Source: Hymenolepis diminuta (Eukaryota > Platyhelminthes > Cestoda > Cyclophyllidea > Hymenolepididae). Taken from it: a DNA stretch of 64,000 nt. Below the pieces are notes generated by a model that saw only the letters and a list, made by a program, of their open reading frames with translations, had not been told where the DNA came from and did no database searches. How positions within the stretch are numbered: the stretch's first letter is position 1; every line of letters starts with the position of its first letter. The stretch spans positions 2,793,685 through 2,857,684 of the forward strand of contig CAADRB010000004.1 in NCBI GenBank assembly GCA_900708905.1, read 5' to 3'. The position numbers were made by a program, and so were the translations under genes. This document shows, one piece after another, positions 1-12,905 of this stretch.

Positions 1-1199
1 GATAAATTCGAATTCTGTCGCTCTTTAATTGGCCAGACTTCAAAAGTGCAGTTGGTGATTCCGTTCCATGATCCATGATCTCTGATTTGGTAAACGTATA
101 CGGTGACTAATGACTCACAAATGGGACGCGTTTCAATCACTTTCAATAACTTGGATGCAGCTGACCAGATTTCATTCAAAATAATAAAAAAATTTTTATT
201 ATTATCAGAAGCTCCTCGACTGCAATTTAGTTTATAATGCGTTCGGGATCTAGAAATCTAATTCGTAAGTGTTTTCCAATCTGTGATATCCCGAATGGCA
301 CTTAATGCGGACGGTATCTAAGAAGAATATATCCAATAAATTATTTTTAATATAAACATTTTAACTTGCATAAATGTAAGACGAAGCGTGAAATTATAAC
401 TTCTGGTGATAATGTTTATAAAAGTTAATCTTTCGCGCAGTGCAGGTTCTGATTTATTACAGAATATTAAAGCTTAATTATTTCCAATAAATTAATTTTA
501 ATTCTATGTGATTATGTATGCATGCATGTATGTATAAACAAAGAAATAAAAGAGTAAATTATATGAACTTACATATATATTTATTCGAATCATTCAATTT
601 GCCTCTCCCCTCACCCTAAAATCGCATTAAGTGTTCACTTCAAAGCTTTCCGATTTGCAATTTAGATAATTAAAGCGGATGTTATTTTATTATTATAGAT
701 TATCCTAAGCGCGCAATAGTCCATAGAAGTGGCTTAATATCTACAATGACCTTCATTCCCCCCAGTTAGTCCTTACGCGCTCTCCTTGAGTTTTAATAAA
801 CTATCTCTCTTTGCTTGCTCATTGGGAAGTACTTTAAACAATTAAATGACTGCACAGTTTGGATCAGGACTAAATTTATATATATATATATATATGTATA
901 TATATAAATTATGTACTTAGTACTTAGAGTTTTTAAGTGGTTTATGCTAGCTGTAAGAATGAAAAGTAATTATGCAATCCATAACCACTCATATTGTAAA
1001 ATGACTATCGATTTGGATATTATTACCCATGACACAGTATAAATCGCACACAAGTTTTAGTCGTTGGAAAGCACCTGAATTAGAAGAATAGCAAACTAGT
1101 TCAGTAAGGTATAAAGAGGAGATAGGTTGTCAAAAATGTCCAGGTAATACGGTCGGTATAACACGCATCCACATTTGCAGGTGGATGTGTTATCGTAAT
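1..1199. other. AT-rich non-coding stretch
   Basis: No open frame or family member is recognisable here. The only structure is a (TA)n microsatellite near 876-906. The sequence leads directly into the first R1 repeat copy. Confidence 0.5.
876..906. repeat. (TA)n microsatellite
   Basis: A near-continuous alternating TA run with one G interruption, flanked by unique AT-rich sequence. Confidence 0.9.
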
Positions 1200-1390
1200 G
1201 CTCACCTTTCATCACTTAGCTTTCATATTCATGTCTGAGATCATGTCCACTATATTAAGAGCTCATTGACCAGTTGATCTATTTTCATGCCTCCTTGACT
1301 TATTTACATCTCTTTACAGCTAAGAGCAGATAGATGGGACTAGCAGTAATACATCTAACATAGGCCAACTCATTACGGCTTACTCAAGGA
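1200..1390 (-). repeat. R1 repeat, subfamily C, partial
   Basis: Read on the plus strand this carries the C-subfamily order: a 'catgtccac' motif, then the left hairpin arm TTGACCAGTT at 1266-1275, then 'gagcagatagatgggact', then a 'cataggcc..ctcatta' segment. The same order recurs at 14.4, 33.3, 35.0 and 59.7 kb. The right hairpin arm has decayed. Strand is assigned by the position the AAT tail would have. No coding capacity is visible. It forms a close inverted pair with the next copy. Confidence 0.6.
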
Positions 1391-1499
1391 TTTTCTAAGT
1401 AAAAAATGAATAAATGCAATGCCCTAGTAGGCTTAGCTATATTATAAATATCTGAAATAATAGTAAAGTTTCATATTTCGGTAAGAGCTACTATGGTTC

Positions 1500-1890
1500 A
1501 CCTAGGAAGAAATTTAGTGAGCTCTACGGTGTTTAAATGCCTTTGCTCGTGGTTATAATAAAGAAGAGATAAATGAAAGTGGATAGACTAATCATTTGAT
1601 TATATAAACTGGTTAACAAGCCCAGAATATGGACTCACCCAAATACTCATTAAAAACTTGTCCTTTGGAACTTGTGGATATTACAAGGTGAATTATATCA
1701 CTTCCAAGAAAATAGACAACTCAATACTCTTGGAATTCGAACAAAATAAGACTTTTTGATATTCTCATTCAATTCTTTCCGTTTCAATTCCCAACGGGAC
1801 TATTTAAGTATTTTGCGTGTTCATATGAGACCCCATGGTTAAAAATTTTGAGAGTTTTACATTACCATGAGTAATCATTAACTAACATTA
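1500..1890 (+). repeat. R1 repeat, subfamily C, opposite strand
   Basis: The reverse complement matches the C consensus over its whole length. From 5' to 3' on the plus strand come the segment matching 'aaaggcattt..gacctcacta', the hairpin arm at 1608-1617, a 'ggactcaccca' block, and then a pyrimidine-rich region and 'ttttgcgtgttc', ending near a degenerate 'taatcattaa' tail. It is roughly 110 bases from an inverted copy. Confidence 0.6.
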
Positions 1891-4800
1891 AATGATTACT
1901 ATTGCCTATTAAAAGAAACAAATATATATTAAGAGAGTTTGACCAGTAAATCAACTTAATCAACTGGCCCATTAGCTCCGAACTTTTCGGATATGAACTT
2001 ATTCATGAATATATGAGTCGAATTTAGAAATCTGAGTTTTGAAACATTTAGGAATGACAGAGCGAGAAGTTGTCATTCACTAAAAGTGGAAAAACTGAAA
2101 ATTGCAAAATACAAAGGATCTAGAACTCTATTATCACTCTAACTTCAATTCCTACCTCCACACATTCTCTCCATCATCTCATTATTGGATCATTTTACTG
2201 TTCCGCGCATGTATGAGCATTCTTCTGATTAAAATAGCAAACTTTTGCCCTATCATGAGCATTATAATTCCTCAACTAATAAAAGGGAGTACATTTTAGA
2301 GCAAAAATTCGCCTTATTTGAGAGCCTCCTAGTTACTTATGAATCTTGTTGAGGAGAAAATAATTACAATAGCTACATTTCATTAATTGCTACTATAACA
2401 TAAATCCGCCTCATTATTGGTTCTTTACCCTTTGGGAAACATTGTCCTACCTTTATTCTGGAAAGTAGCATTACTGATCAGTAGACATTTATAAAAATAA
2501 TTAGATGGGAACTGATTGGTTTTGATCTTACAATTTTGATTTGGCAAAAGTGCATATTGATGTCATATGATTAATGGCTAAGCCTCTAGTAAGAATGTTA
2601 TTAATTATAATTTTGTTTATAAGAAAAAGTATTAGAAAAATGAACAGTGGATTTGGGATTGTCTGGATGGGCTTTCGGTACCGGGTATATTTTTATCAAA
2701 TTTATAAATATGACTTTAATTGAGTTAAAAGGTTAAATATAAACTTGAAATAATTTTCCAAATTTTCGCTCCTTCTGCACATCCCTTTCTAATTTTGATT
2801 CCCGCTACACCTCTCTCATTCTCGCTCACTCCCTTGAGCTATTCGATGTACTTTTAGTTCTATAACCAACTTTTGGTCTTCTGATTTGAAATCCTGATGC
2901 CCAGACGAAATCGTTCTTATTAGCTCTAAGGAGGATCAGTGATTTTTAGGGGGATATCTCTTTTTATTAGTTGACCGAACCCACATAATTAGTGCTGCAG
3001 ACTGAAGATTTCAAATCATGATTAATATACGAATCAAAAATATTTATACATTAAATTAACATCATTAGAGCAAAACTTATTAATTCCAAACTGAAATGAA
3101 AATGAGAAAACTTGTACATTTCAAGAGGTACGCTTTATTTTGTTATCCAAGAGGTTAACACGTTTTGAAGTGCGCAGTTGTGAACGTAAATAGGAATGCA
3201 AACTTTCGTTCGTGAAATATCTAAAGCGCAATAAACTTTAAATCGAATGAAACCCACTTGAAAATCTCAAACTAAGAAAGTCTTAAGCTCAAGAAAATTG
3301 TTTATTTTTCAGGACCAAAATTACAGAACTTTGTACTCCTCTTACTCCTAGAAGACGTAATTGATAACCATTACCTTTCCACGCCACAAGTGGTTTCTGT
3401 GATGCTTTAAATTTATCAACACAAAATTACACCAAAATAAATTTTGAATTTTATATCAATCATGACAATTTTTATGAATCTCTAACAAGATTGTTGATAA
3501 CACTTAAAAAGTACTCATATATGCGTGTTAATATTTCATATATGAATTTTAAATTTAGAAATTACAGCGATTATTATTTATAATGACAATATAATTTTTA
3601 ATTTGCGCGCACTTAAAACAACTGCCAGAAAATTTTGGAATTCACATTAAATCGTGCATCATTTCTATAATGATAAACTATGAGTGATTAACGGGAATTT
3701 CTAAAATTCCTAAACAGTTAAAACAGAGAAAATCATTGAAATTTACAAACTTGGATTTCAATTTGTGCAAGTGGAGAGATTACCTAAAACCCTAATTTAA
3801 TAAACAAATTGAATGAGGAGAAAATGGCCTTGAAAAAATAGATATTTCAAAAATAAGATGAATTCGGTAAATTATAAACTTGTGAAGGTCGGCAACCTGA
3901 CGGTTCTAGTTCTCCCCTTTCTTTGACTTTCCCTTCTATTTTTCTACTCCAGTTCTTAATTTATAAAATATCATTCTTAAAAAAGGAAGCGTTTAAATTC
4001 GGACACATGGATTTTTTACCATGAAATAAGTATAAGATGGCTCGGAAAATGCGAGACTACAAAAATACGAAAAAAAGAGTCTTCGCTATTGCGACTCCCG
4101 TATGGACGCCTTCACAGACAAGATTGGCTGAAGAGAATACTCTCAAAAGCTCAAGTCATGAAGGCCTTGTGGGCAAATCGGCGCAAATCGCAACTTGTGT
4201 GCTGAAATCGTTGATATCGGGAATAAGGTCTACAGGTGTCACAGTCATCTTCATTAAGCAAATACGATATTGCAAGCTGTACATCCCTTGTCCAAACTTT
4301 AACCTTGACAGATCTTTAAATTTAATGGACTTAATAATGATATAAATGCTAATAGTAACTTTGTTTAGATTTTAAATTCAGGAATTTGGCTTTATTTTCA
4401 ATTCTGGTCCACCTTGTAATAATTAAAATTGATAAATGGATTGAATAGTGATAAAAAATCAACCAGTTCATCGGCAGTGATTTACAAATGAATGACTCAA
4501 ACAGACATTGACGTTCAATGAATCAAAGCATAGGAAATATTATTACAACAGAAAAGATACGTAATAGCATATCATCTTAAGAATTGCTAAATGAATTAAA
4601 TTAGTATAACTTGTATGGGCCCGATTAAAGTTGTCTTGAATAAGTGGCTCATGTAACATTTACGTAATAATGTGAATCATTTTATAAAGAAATACAATTT
4701 GTAATATGTATAATTTTATCATAGGATTGCATAATATATCTTATGTACCAAGCACCGCCAAATCGAGGCTTATTCTAGATCGGAATATTATAACGCTCTT

Positions 4801-6490
4801 AAGTGACTTTGAACCACATTTTAGTACTTCGCTTATGCATTCAAACAAATCGATAATTTTATGCATATTTTCGCAGTCTAGAAATCAATAATTTCAACCA
4901 TTGAGTACCTCTAACTTTTAAACTCTGAGTACGCATGTGCAATTTTGTGAAGTAGTAAATGTAAAATAAAATGAAATCCTAGGACTAATACCAAAATTTT
5001 CTAAGAGAAATGCTTTTCTGTTAAGACCTTTAATTATTTAAAATGGAGGTCACAGGGGAATTATTATAATTAGTTCGATAATAACAACCAAATAATCCGA
5101 AATAATTTCATTACAAATTAGGTGAATAAAATTGGTTTGGATGAGAATAATTAGATTAATTAATTTTCAATCAATTATATTATTTTATGATTTATCACTT
5201 TCAATTAAGTTTACAGGTGATTTAGCTTAATTAAAATTCTTTAATGAAATGGCTGATTCTCGATCAGAAATATAGGAAAATAAAAATTTCTTATGCTTTA
5301 TTTTTAATTGCCCTCTGGATAAGCTCCACTATATTGCTACCACTTATTCTTACTTTAAAGTATGATATTTATATGGTTAATAGGGCGCTCCATGTGCAGT
5401 ACCCTAGTGATAGTTATTCAATTTTCAAATTTGCCACAATTAAGTGATCTTGTATCAGATTGCTAATCTATATTTCTGAAGAAATTTGGTTGTTTTCACT
5501 CGCGATAAGTTAGAGTTTACGCTCATGGAAATCTTGTTCTGCCAAGCCCTCTATAAAGTTAATGAACAAGACAGCAGGTCCTATAAGTCCCTTTTTGCTA
5601 ATTTGCCATATTCTTCTAAACTGACTACTTTATTTCCTCTTTCCCACAGCTGCTCTCATCCAAATACCATTAGTCCATCTCATCACTTGTCCATCTGACC
5701 TGAAAAAGGTTGTCTATTCCTGTTAATTTGTTTCAGATCTTCTTAGTTTAAAGAGGATAACTCCAGTCCAACTATGTCAGATAGTAAAAGTAGATTTAGC
5801 TGGAACAAGGACCACTCAACACGATTCAATTTTAAATAAAACTCAAGAATAAGCATACTTAATTGCAGTAAATAATATTGTAGACTTTATGGTCGAAATA
5901 TTTGCCAATGCTTTAGTATGTGTAGATTTATAAATTAAAAACTCTTTAATTAGCAATAAAAATTCATTATGTTAACATACATAAAATAATGAATGCTTAC
6001 TTTGTTATACTTTATATGAATACATTGAACATAATAGCACATATTGAAAAGTTCCTCCTGCATGTAGTAGCATTAAGTATGAAAGGAAGTGTACTGTTTT
6101 TGTAATCTAGAATGGGTATATTAGCATACTTCTTAATTATTTTTGTACTAATTAAAATGGCATTTTACTCGATAATAAGTGAATTTAGAATCTTATAGTT
6201 ACTGGACACCGCTCCTCCAGTACAACGGTAGAGAGGACAGAAATGATTAGACTCGAGGTAGTCAAACTTCACCCAAAGAAGTAGTACAGCAAATTTAAAG
6301 TGAGCAGTCATTGCTATCAGTAAGCGAGTAGGATTTGCCTATTTGGTAAGATATTATTTGAAAATCAATCAGAGTCTTAAGTCACATGTGCAGAAATAGT
6401 TAAGAAAGTCGATCAAGTGTTGCTTTAACTAACTCAACTCCATTATTACTAAGACCATTTAAGCTCCTTAGTATCATGCACTATGATTCT
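1891..6490. other. Long unassigned AT-rich region
   Basis: I recognise no gene and no clear member of the repeat families here. It contains scattered short frames, none with a domain. The frame at 4037-4345 is listed separately. Pyrimidine-rich patches near 2765-2835 and 3915-3955 resemble the 3' part of R1 but are too short to call. Confidence 0.4.
4037..4345 (+). other. Unsupported 102-codon open frame
   Basis: This is an ATG-initiated frame with a basic N-terminal stretch (RKMRDYKNTKKR). Its first 200 bases are less AT-rich than the surroundings. No domain, signal peptide or membrane segment is recognisable. A few frames of this length are expected by chance in 64 kb, so it may be noise, an exon fragment or decayed transposon coding sequence. 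Neighbouring DNA gives no splice or promoter support. Confidence 0.12.
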
Positions 6491-6499
6491 AATTTCTCA

Positions 6500-6840
6500 G
6501 CCTTTGGAGAAAAACTATTTGAGGCGACAAGGCCAAACATCGTAATTAAATAACCGGCTAGTGCGTATTGAACATCGTAGTCAAGAATTTGCTCCAATTC
6601 AGGTGAAATTTGAAATTCATGAAATTTGAATTTTGGAATATGAAATATCCATTGAGTAAATGTTGTATAACCTACATCTAAACAGTAAATGAGGAAAGAC
6701 TCTTTAATATATTAACTTTACCCCCAATATATTGTCATTCTCCCTCCTTTTACTATTTACCGGATTACTTTTAAACGATTTCAGGCGCTTTCCCACAGCG
6801 AAGAATCGGAGTTTATTTGTCCTACTGTGGGTCATAATGA
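6500..6840 (+). repeat. R1 repeat, subfamily A
   Basis: The reverse complement reads as the A order: 'ttccaaaattcaaattt..catga', a 'gagcaaattcttgactacgatg' like block, then 'ggccttgtcgcc'. On the plus strand it continues into the pyrimidine-rich part (about 6720-6760) and the terminal 'gctttcccacagcg..tgtgggtcataatgat' region. That makes it one of the more complete A copies with its tail. Confidence 0.6.
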
Positions 6841-7139
6841 TATAAAAATACACTAGTTGAACCACGATTACTATCCTATGTTTTCCTTTCGTACTCGGCT
6901 ACTCAAACCAGCGAATAGAACTAAAGTTTTCTGATGCTGATAAAAATGTTAACAGTATTAAGCGGCCTACCGCAAATAATGGAACCGCAAAATTTGCGTC
7001 TCCTGCGTGCCCACGGTTAAGAATCGGAAGAGAGGTTGAATGATGTTTCCCCTGCAGGTACAAATGGGGGTGGTATCTCTGGGACATGCTCTGTGCTATA
7101 AAAATGAAACGGGGTGTAAAAAGCCTATCATAATGAATG

Positions 7140-7610
7140 ATACTGCAAGTCCATTAAGCTATTACTAAGTTTATTAAATTGTATCTAATCAATATTGTGC
7201 AGAAGTACGGTAAATTTGTAATATCTTGCCTTAATTTTTAAAAGACATTTTTTTATTGTTAACCAATATTTTAATATTTTCAACTCAAAATTGACTACAG
7301 ATAGTGAATTTTGTTTATTGTTTACTGGAATATCATAGCTTGTATGCTATTTTAATGTTGTTAGCTAGTAATTTTGTTATGTTGACAGTTATCATACACG
7401 GTCTTAGGAACTTTGCATTTATTAATTCAAATGTAATTATAAAATAACAGAAATTTTATGCTACTGGAAATATAATTAATATTTCAGTTTGAAATTTGAA
7501 TTTTTGTCAAATTTGGGGTCAATTTTTATTTATAAAAATGATGTCCGATAGTTGAAGAGAGAAAAAAAATTATTAATGATATGAAGTTGGAGGAAAATAA
7601 AAATGTTTCA
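7140..7610. other. AT-rich spacer
   Basis: Very AT-rich sequence with repeated short runs such as 'aaatttgaatttttg'. It lacks ORFs and diagnostic motifs. It may contain badly decayed R1 sequence next to the tail fragment that follows. Confidence 0.35.
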
Positions 7611-7617
7611 GAGGTAT

Positions 7618-7720
7618 ATTTCACTTTATAACATTATTATTATTATTATTGTTATAACCCACAGCAAAGCGAAAAATATGCAATTTTTCACTTTTTCCAA
7701 CCGATTTTAAATCTGGTAAA
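7618..7720 (-). repeat. R1 3' end with (ATT)n tail
   Basis: The plus strand shows an (ATT)n run near 7633-7650 followed by 'gttataacccacagcaaagc' and 'gcaatttttcac'. The same end is found at 15.3, 21.3, 28.6 and 43.4 kb. Only the tail-proximal part is clear, consistent with a 5'-truncated copy on the minus strand. Confidence 0.5.
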
Positions 7721-7839
7721 TATTGCAATCCAGCATATTGCTTGAGACATTCGAATAGTAATTAATACTCGATCTTAAGATAAACTTATTAAAATGATTA
7801 CAAGATTCAAATAAACAAAAACTTTATAATTTGACTTCA

Positions 7840-7930
7840 GATTACACTTCTAATCGATTCTCCATCTTATTCCTGACTGCACAATTTTTACTTTATTTTG
7901 TATCGCATGGTAATAACGACTCATTTTCCA
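7840..7930 (+). repeat. R1 3' end fragment
   Basis: It has a pyrimidine-rich block, then 'tttattttgtatcgcatggt' and 'aataacgac', matching the terminal segment and tail of R1 read in its sense orientation. There is no core upstream, so the copy is 5'-truncated or decayed. Confidence 0.4.
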
Positions 7931-8329
7931 ATCATGTTCCACTTTAAGTAGTATTTTCGAATCTTAACACTAGTCCACCATCTTGAAAATATGCAAAGAG
8001 GGAAGAGTAAACATTATAGGGTTTATATTCCCATTATACGTTGTGTACGAGATTATAAAGAGATCTATCCATAAATGAGAGTTGAGTACTAAACCTCTGC
8101 CCTCTCAGATGAAGAGGATGAAGTCTAACCTCATTTGCGGACAGGCATTAGAAGGAGGTAATGACTGTCTTCAAGCCACCACCACCAAGAAGAAGGATAA
8201 ATTAGTAAATTTCATCAAAACACTTTAAAACTCGCGTTGTTTGAAATGTCCCGGTTTCACGACAAGGCCAAAGCATAAATACTAATTTATAACGCACCAA
8301 TCACTGCGCCAGTCAGTTAGGAAAACATG

Positions 8330-8350
8330 CTCTCTCTCTCTCTACCTCTC
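8330..8350. repeat. (CT)n microsatellite
   Basis: A short uninterrupted CT run followed by 'acctctcgtact', within otherwise unassigned sequence. Confidence 0.8.
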
Positions 8351-8639
8351 GTACTGACTCGTAATAAAACAACTACATGCTGGCCAAAGCACAATTACCG
8401 CCAATTTGAATTATTTTATCATATTAATGTCTATGGATATGTTTACTGCCGCTTAGGGATGGCCACTATGGTGATTCAAATTTAAAGTGAGCACCAATCT
8501 CCTAGTTATTACTAAAGACGTAGTTGCAATGAGATAGTATGACGAGCTTGTCTTCTCAGTATATTAGTCAGTCAGCTCTAAATACTGTGAGTATGAAATA
8601 ACATTCCGAAGCCTTCTTAGAGTTCGGCATTCATTATCA

Positions 8640-8830
8640 TATTAAGTGACAGGTGGATAACGTAAAGAAATCAGACGTCAAAAAGAGGCTCTTTCGATGA
8701 TCTGACTTATATTATCAATCTCTGATCGATTTCACTACTACTCTCTACGTTTAGATGTCTTCCATGACTAAAGCTTGCAAAATGTTTTGCTCTGCCATGG
8801 GTAATAACAACCGATTTTTCCATACTCGGG
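8640..8830 (+). repeat. R1 3' end fragment
   Basis: 'gaggctctttcgatgatctgac', then a C/T-rich segment, then 'ttttgctctgccatgggtaa' and 'taacaac' reproduce the terminal third of R1. The core is not visible upstream. It is best explained as a 5'-truncated insertion. Confidence 0.45.
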
Positions 8831-8849
8831 TAAAGGTAAGTAAAGTTAT

Positions 8850-10235
8850 TCAGGTCAGTTTAATGACTTAGAGGTGGTTAATAGCATCACAACATTTTAT
8901 TCTGGAAACAAATACGTCGGTCTTTTGATAGAAATATGACATTGGTATCTGATTGACGGTATTTTATCTCTAATCTTGAGGTTGGGTCTTTATACAAGGA
9001 GATTGAAAAGCAGCATTTATGAACAACTCCAGAAGTCGAGATTTTCTGGACCGTTTTAGGTTATTGATGCGTCATTAAGTTGTCAGAGTTCAAAGATGAT
9101 GGATTATTATAGAAATATCTTTTAAAATCGACTAAAAGATTGTCAAAACATCAAACTGTACAACTCTAGCCCAGAGCTTCAATAGCGGAGTCCAGAGAGG
9201 TTTTAGGAATCGCCTGTAAATATGATTCAAATACGACCTTATGCTACGTGTACTTTCCACAGATTCTTTTAATAAAGTCGATTAGTAATTTTAATTTAGG
9301 AAATTACATCCTAACCAACTAGTAGATCCGAGTTAATAACACATATTTAGTCAGTTGATTTCGAAAAGGCACACTAACGTCACCAAAATGTGCAATATTA
9401 ATTAGTAACCAGACATAAATGGAAATAAGCCTATACAATATACCACCTTTAGACTTCAAGTTTGCAGAACAGAGGTATTAATAAATAAATAACGGTTTAA
9501 CAGGAATGAGCGTGTTTAATAAAAAGTCATAGCGTAAATGTCTGATCAACCTTTTTGTTCGTCATTGTATATCTTGTTATCTCATTTTCCAAAATTTATC
9601 TTATGAAAGAGAAAAAAAGGTCTTTTGAATGAATGAGTCATCATTTTTGAACAGATAACAATCATCCATTTTGGGATTTCGCCGTTTCAACTATCACAAT
9701 AGTATTTTTGAGGTACTTCAGTAAGCTTATACCTTTAATTTATTTCTCTTCCGTTTTACTGCATTATTTATAATTTAATTTTTCCACAATAAAAGGAAAC
9801 GAATTCGTCTTTTTAAACTACCGTTCTTTTAATTAACTGACTAAAAAAACATTAAATTATAACATTATCATATGCAGGAACAAATTATCTAGAATTAAAG
9901 ACGCATTTTCGTTGAAAAAACTCAACTATCATCTATAAATAATTTACAATTATTATAAATAAATCACCTCCACAGAAGGTAATTTCCTCTTTTTTCTAAA
10001 CACTGACAATAAATTTGTTAGTTGCTCTAAACTCTCCTAATTTGTGGTGCTAGTTACGGAAAAAATGCCATTTGGATCTAAACTCGTTATTTTTCAAAAA
10101 TTTCTAGAACTTTTAAAAGTTGATTTATTATTACTAATGTTACTCTACAACTTTTAATCAAATGAGGGCATCTGAAATCGTGGGATGAAACGGGAATTGA
10201 TCGAAAATAAGTGGGTAACGTGGCAAGAGAATCAA
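8850..10235. other. Unassigned AT-rich stretch
   Basis: I see no gene, no clear repeat family member and no structured element here. Reading frames are short and interrupted. Confidence 0.4.
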
Positions 10236-10239
10236 TAAA

Positions 10240-10515
10240 CTCATTTGATTTGAATTCTTGATGGATTGAGTCTTCCACTTTCTCATAATGCGTATATTTT
10301 ATTGTGGAATATCAAATAATTCGAAATTGAAATTTCATGATTTGATCATTGGATTTCTGTGTCCTCGTGGGCTAAATTTAGAACCTGTTGATCAAATGAT
10401 TTAATTGAACGGTCGTATATGTCACCTTTGTACCTCTTTCATTTTTTTACATCTGAGAGAAAGCAAACAAGAGAAACAACGATGTTCTTAAGATAATACA
10501 GCTCACTATGGTTCA
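10240..10515 (-). repeat. R1 repeat, subfamily C
   Basis: The plus strand shows 'gagtcttccactttctcata', then 'tttcatgatttgatcattgg', then the hairpin region with right arm AACGGTC at 10408-10414, then 'tatgtcacctttg' and a terminal 'cagctcactatggttca'. The same blocks recur in the same order at 59.59-59.80 kb. Substitutions throughout mark it as old. Confidence 0.65.
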
Positions 10516-10669
10516 TGTACTTTGTGTATACCATTAACAACCTCTAAGAATTTTTCTTCGTTGGAGATAATATTAACATTCTCGGCTTAGCTAAGGGTGT
10601 GCAAGCAGAGGAAAATCAAGTTTCATAAATAGGTCTGTATATTAGGCCATTGATACTTTGATTACACTT

Positions 10670-10890
10670 GTCATGTCAGCAAACAATGTCATCGTTGTCC
10701 ATAGTCGATCGGTATTTCTGAAGTAGATAATAAACAAATAGGATAAACAGAATGTTTCGATTAGATAAAACGGTAATGCTAATACCGATATAGATAAACA
10801 AAATCTGATGAAGGTAAATGATAAGGTAAATAAGGTTTCTGCTGATGTAAATGATAGGAAAAAACAATAATTTCGAAAAGAACAAAGTGA
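10670..10890. repeat. Degenerate GATAAA-type low-complexity tract
   Basis: The plus strand has many imperfect copies of 'gataaac', 'gataaaa' and 'gtaaatgata' spaced 8-15 bases apart. This generates an artificial isoleucine/leucine-rich frame on the minus strand. It is probably a decayed simple repeat. Confidence 0.35.
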
Positions 10891-11554
10891 TATTATTTAA
10901 ATGATAAAATAAAAGCCTGATTCGAACGACACGTTTAAGAACTTTGTATCAACGATGTTTCGGTTCCTCTTCGGATTCAAAATCTGGCTATTAATTCAAA
11001 ATTTAAATTTTAACCGGATCTCTTACATTTGATCCAATTGTATTTCTTTTATTGTGTCGAAAATGAGTGGTTTAAAGAGATTAATGGAACTTATTAAGTC
11101 AATTGTTGAGCATCCCACTCTCTATTCAAATACGAAACTTGCAAGCAGCTTTTACAAGGAACTCATATAAAGTCACAAGGTATTTCTTCTCATAAGGTAA
11201 GAGTTTAATAATAAATACATGGATTTGCAATCGAGTCGAAAGTCTATTCTTCGACTAGGTCTGCAGTTTTCTATTACTCTAGTATTCTAGACCACTGCTA
11301 TCCAATTTGTACCTAAATGAAGTAGTTTTATTAAGACAGTGTGCTTTAGAGGTCAGTGTACAAATTTAGTAAAAATTAATAAATTCAATTACATCCACGA
11401 GAAATGAACTGTTTTCATCTAAATACAACATATTTTCTCTTGTACTTAAAATGGTGCTACTTTGGGGTCGTGATAAAACATTATGTTTGGTAAAATTTTA
11501 ACTTAGTACAAATTTAAGACATGATTCGTTATATGCATATGTATCAATTACCAA

Positions 11555-11780
11555 ATGAGCAACGTGCAACACATAGGGGGAATTTCTTTGAAGTCAAAGG
11601 TCATGCCCAATGAGTCGCACTACCTAGTGTACTGGCTAAGTCTGAATAATAAAAGAGTGTGGGGGGGGGAGGGGACGGAATTCAAGTTTCTCGCCAGGAC
11701 CAATACAAGAGGTTTCCTCTATTGCCAGAGTGAGCATTGGGAAACGCTTTCCCAAATGAATTTTGGAGTTGCAAATTGAT
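11555..11780 (+). repeat. tRNA-derived SINE-like repeat E, copy 1 (body and 3' end)
   Basis: It aligns by eye with the body of the minus-strand copy at 39.2-39.4 kb: 'gtcgcactacctagtgtactggctaagt' corresponds to 'gcaaaccgcactggttaagt', 'caagtttctc' to 'taaagtttctc', and both reach an end 'gaaacgctttcc'. The tRNA-like head is poorly kept. An internal G-run at 11661-11677 is peculiar to this copy. The open frame here is only the repeat read through. Confidence 0.55.
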
Positions 11781-11934
11781 ATCAAATACGTGAGAGTCAA
11801 AATATACAAGATTAAGGATAGATGGTCATGAAATAGGTGCTGTTATAATGCTGTAACATTATATAATATATGCGGATCCAGAACGATTCATAAAATTTCA
11901 GTTAAGGAGGTCATAAAGATAAGTTTAATAAAAA

Positions 11935-12170
11935 TTCCCAAGTTCATTTTGGAGAACGCTTTCTAACACTAATTTTGGGTTGGAGATTAATATCATGAAG
12001 TCTCGAAACTCGGTTTCTATTGTCCTCTTTATCGTCCAGACTTATCCAATGCGGTTGGCCATTCTGCTTACTGAGTATGGGCAAATGGATACTGAAACCG
12101 TGACCTCTCACTTTGAAGACAAACACATTTAAATTGAATAAAGGGCATTGACCCTACACATCTTGAAGTT
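11935..12170 (-). repeat. tRNA-derived SINE-like repeat E, copy 2
   Basis: On the minus strand it reads 'gtgagaggtcacggtttcag' (B-box-like region), 'tatccattt', 'cagaatggccaaccgcattgg', then 'agcgttctcc' and 'aaatgaactt' at the end. These blocks match copies at 37.3 and 39.3 kb in order and spacing. It lies in opposite orientation to copy 1, about 160 bases away. Confidence 0.6.
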
Positions 12171-12179
12171 TTTAGGATA

Positions 12180-12900
12180 CTGTATTTTCTTATTTTAATG
12201 ATAAGTTCAATTTTAAAATTTAAATTACTTGATAATTCTGTCAGAAATTCCTATATTTAAAGAAACTTCGGTTAAAAAGAACGAGGATGTAATAAGCGAA
12301 CCCATGTCTACCTTTTCTACTATCATAATGATTTTATGAGTAAGTATCGTCAGAAGTCATATAAACAACCATCTCATAACATTGAAAGACCTCTAGTGGC
12401 ACATGATTAGAGCATCATACTTCTTCTAGAATGCCCACAGTATTGAGCTAATAATTGTGAATAGTCAAACTCACTGTACTCCAAAGTCAAAAAAACTTGA
12501 TGGCAAGTGAATATTCAAGCAAGGTTGAAAAAGGGCTGCGTTCGAGGAGACCTGTTTTACTAAATTTTAAAAAGAGACAAATAATACAATCAAAAGGGGG
12601 TTTCCAGAGTATACCCCGTGCTCTAAATGTAAGAGAGGATACAAACTCCTTATCAAATCGAGAGACAACGGAAAATATGATGATTTACACTTTCAAATAG
12701 TCCTCATCTTAGTTCGAAATTTATAACTCCATGAAAAAATTTTGTAAGATTTTGTGAAACAGTAAATCTATGCTCGATTACTGATAAAGAGGAGATTATC
12801 AAACAACATTACATTTGAAACTGGCTGAACATGGAGCTTATTTCACAGTACTGGAATAATCTGTGAACTAAAGCACAACAGAAAATTGGATTCAACTCAA
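12180..12900. other. Unassigned non-coding stretch
   Basis: No repeat family member or domain is recognised. A 67-codon basic frame at 12497-12700 is within chance length and has no supporting signal. Confidence 0.35.
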
Positions 12901-12905
12901 ATTCT

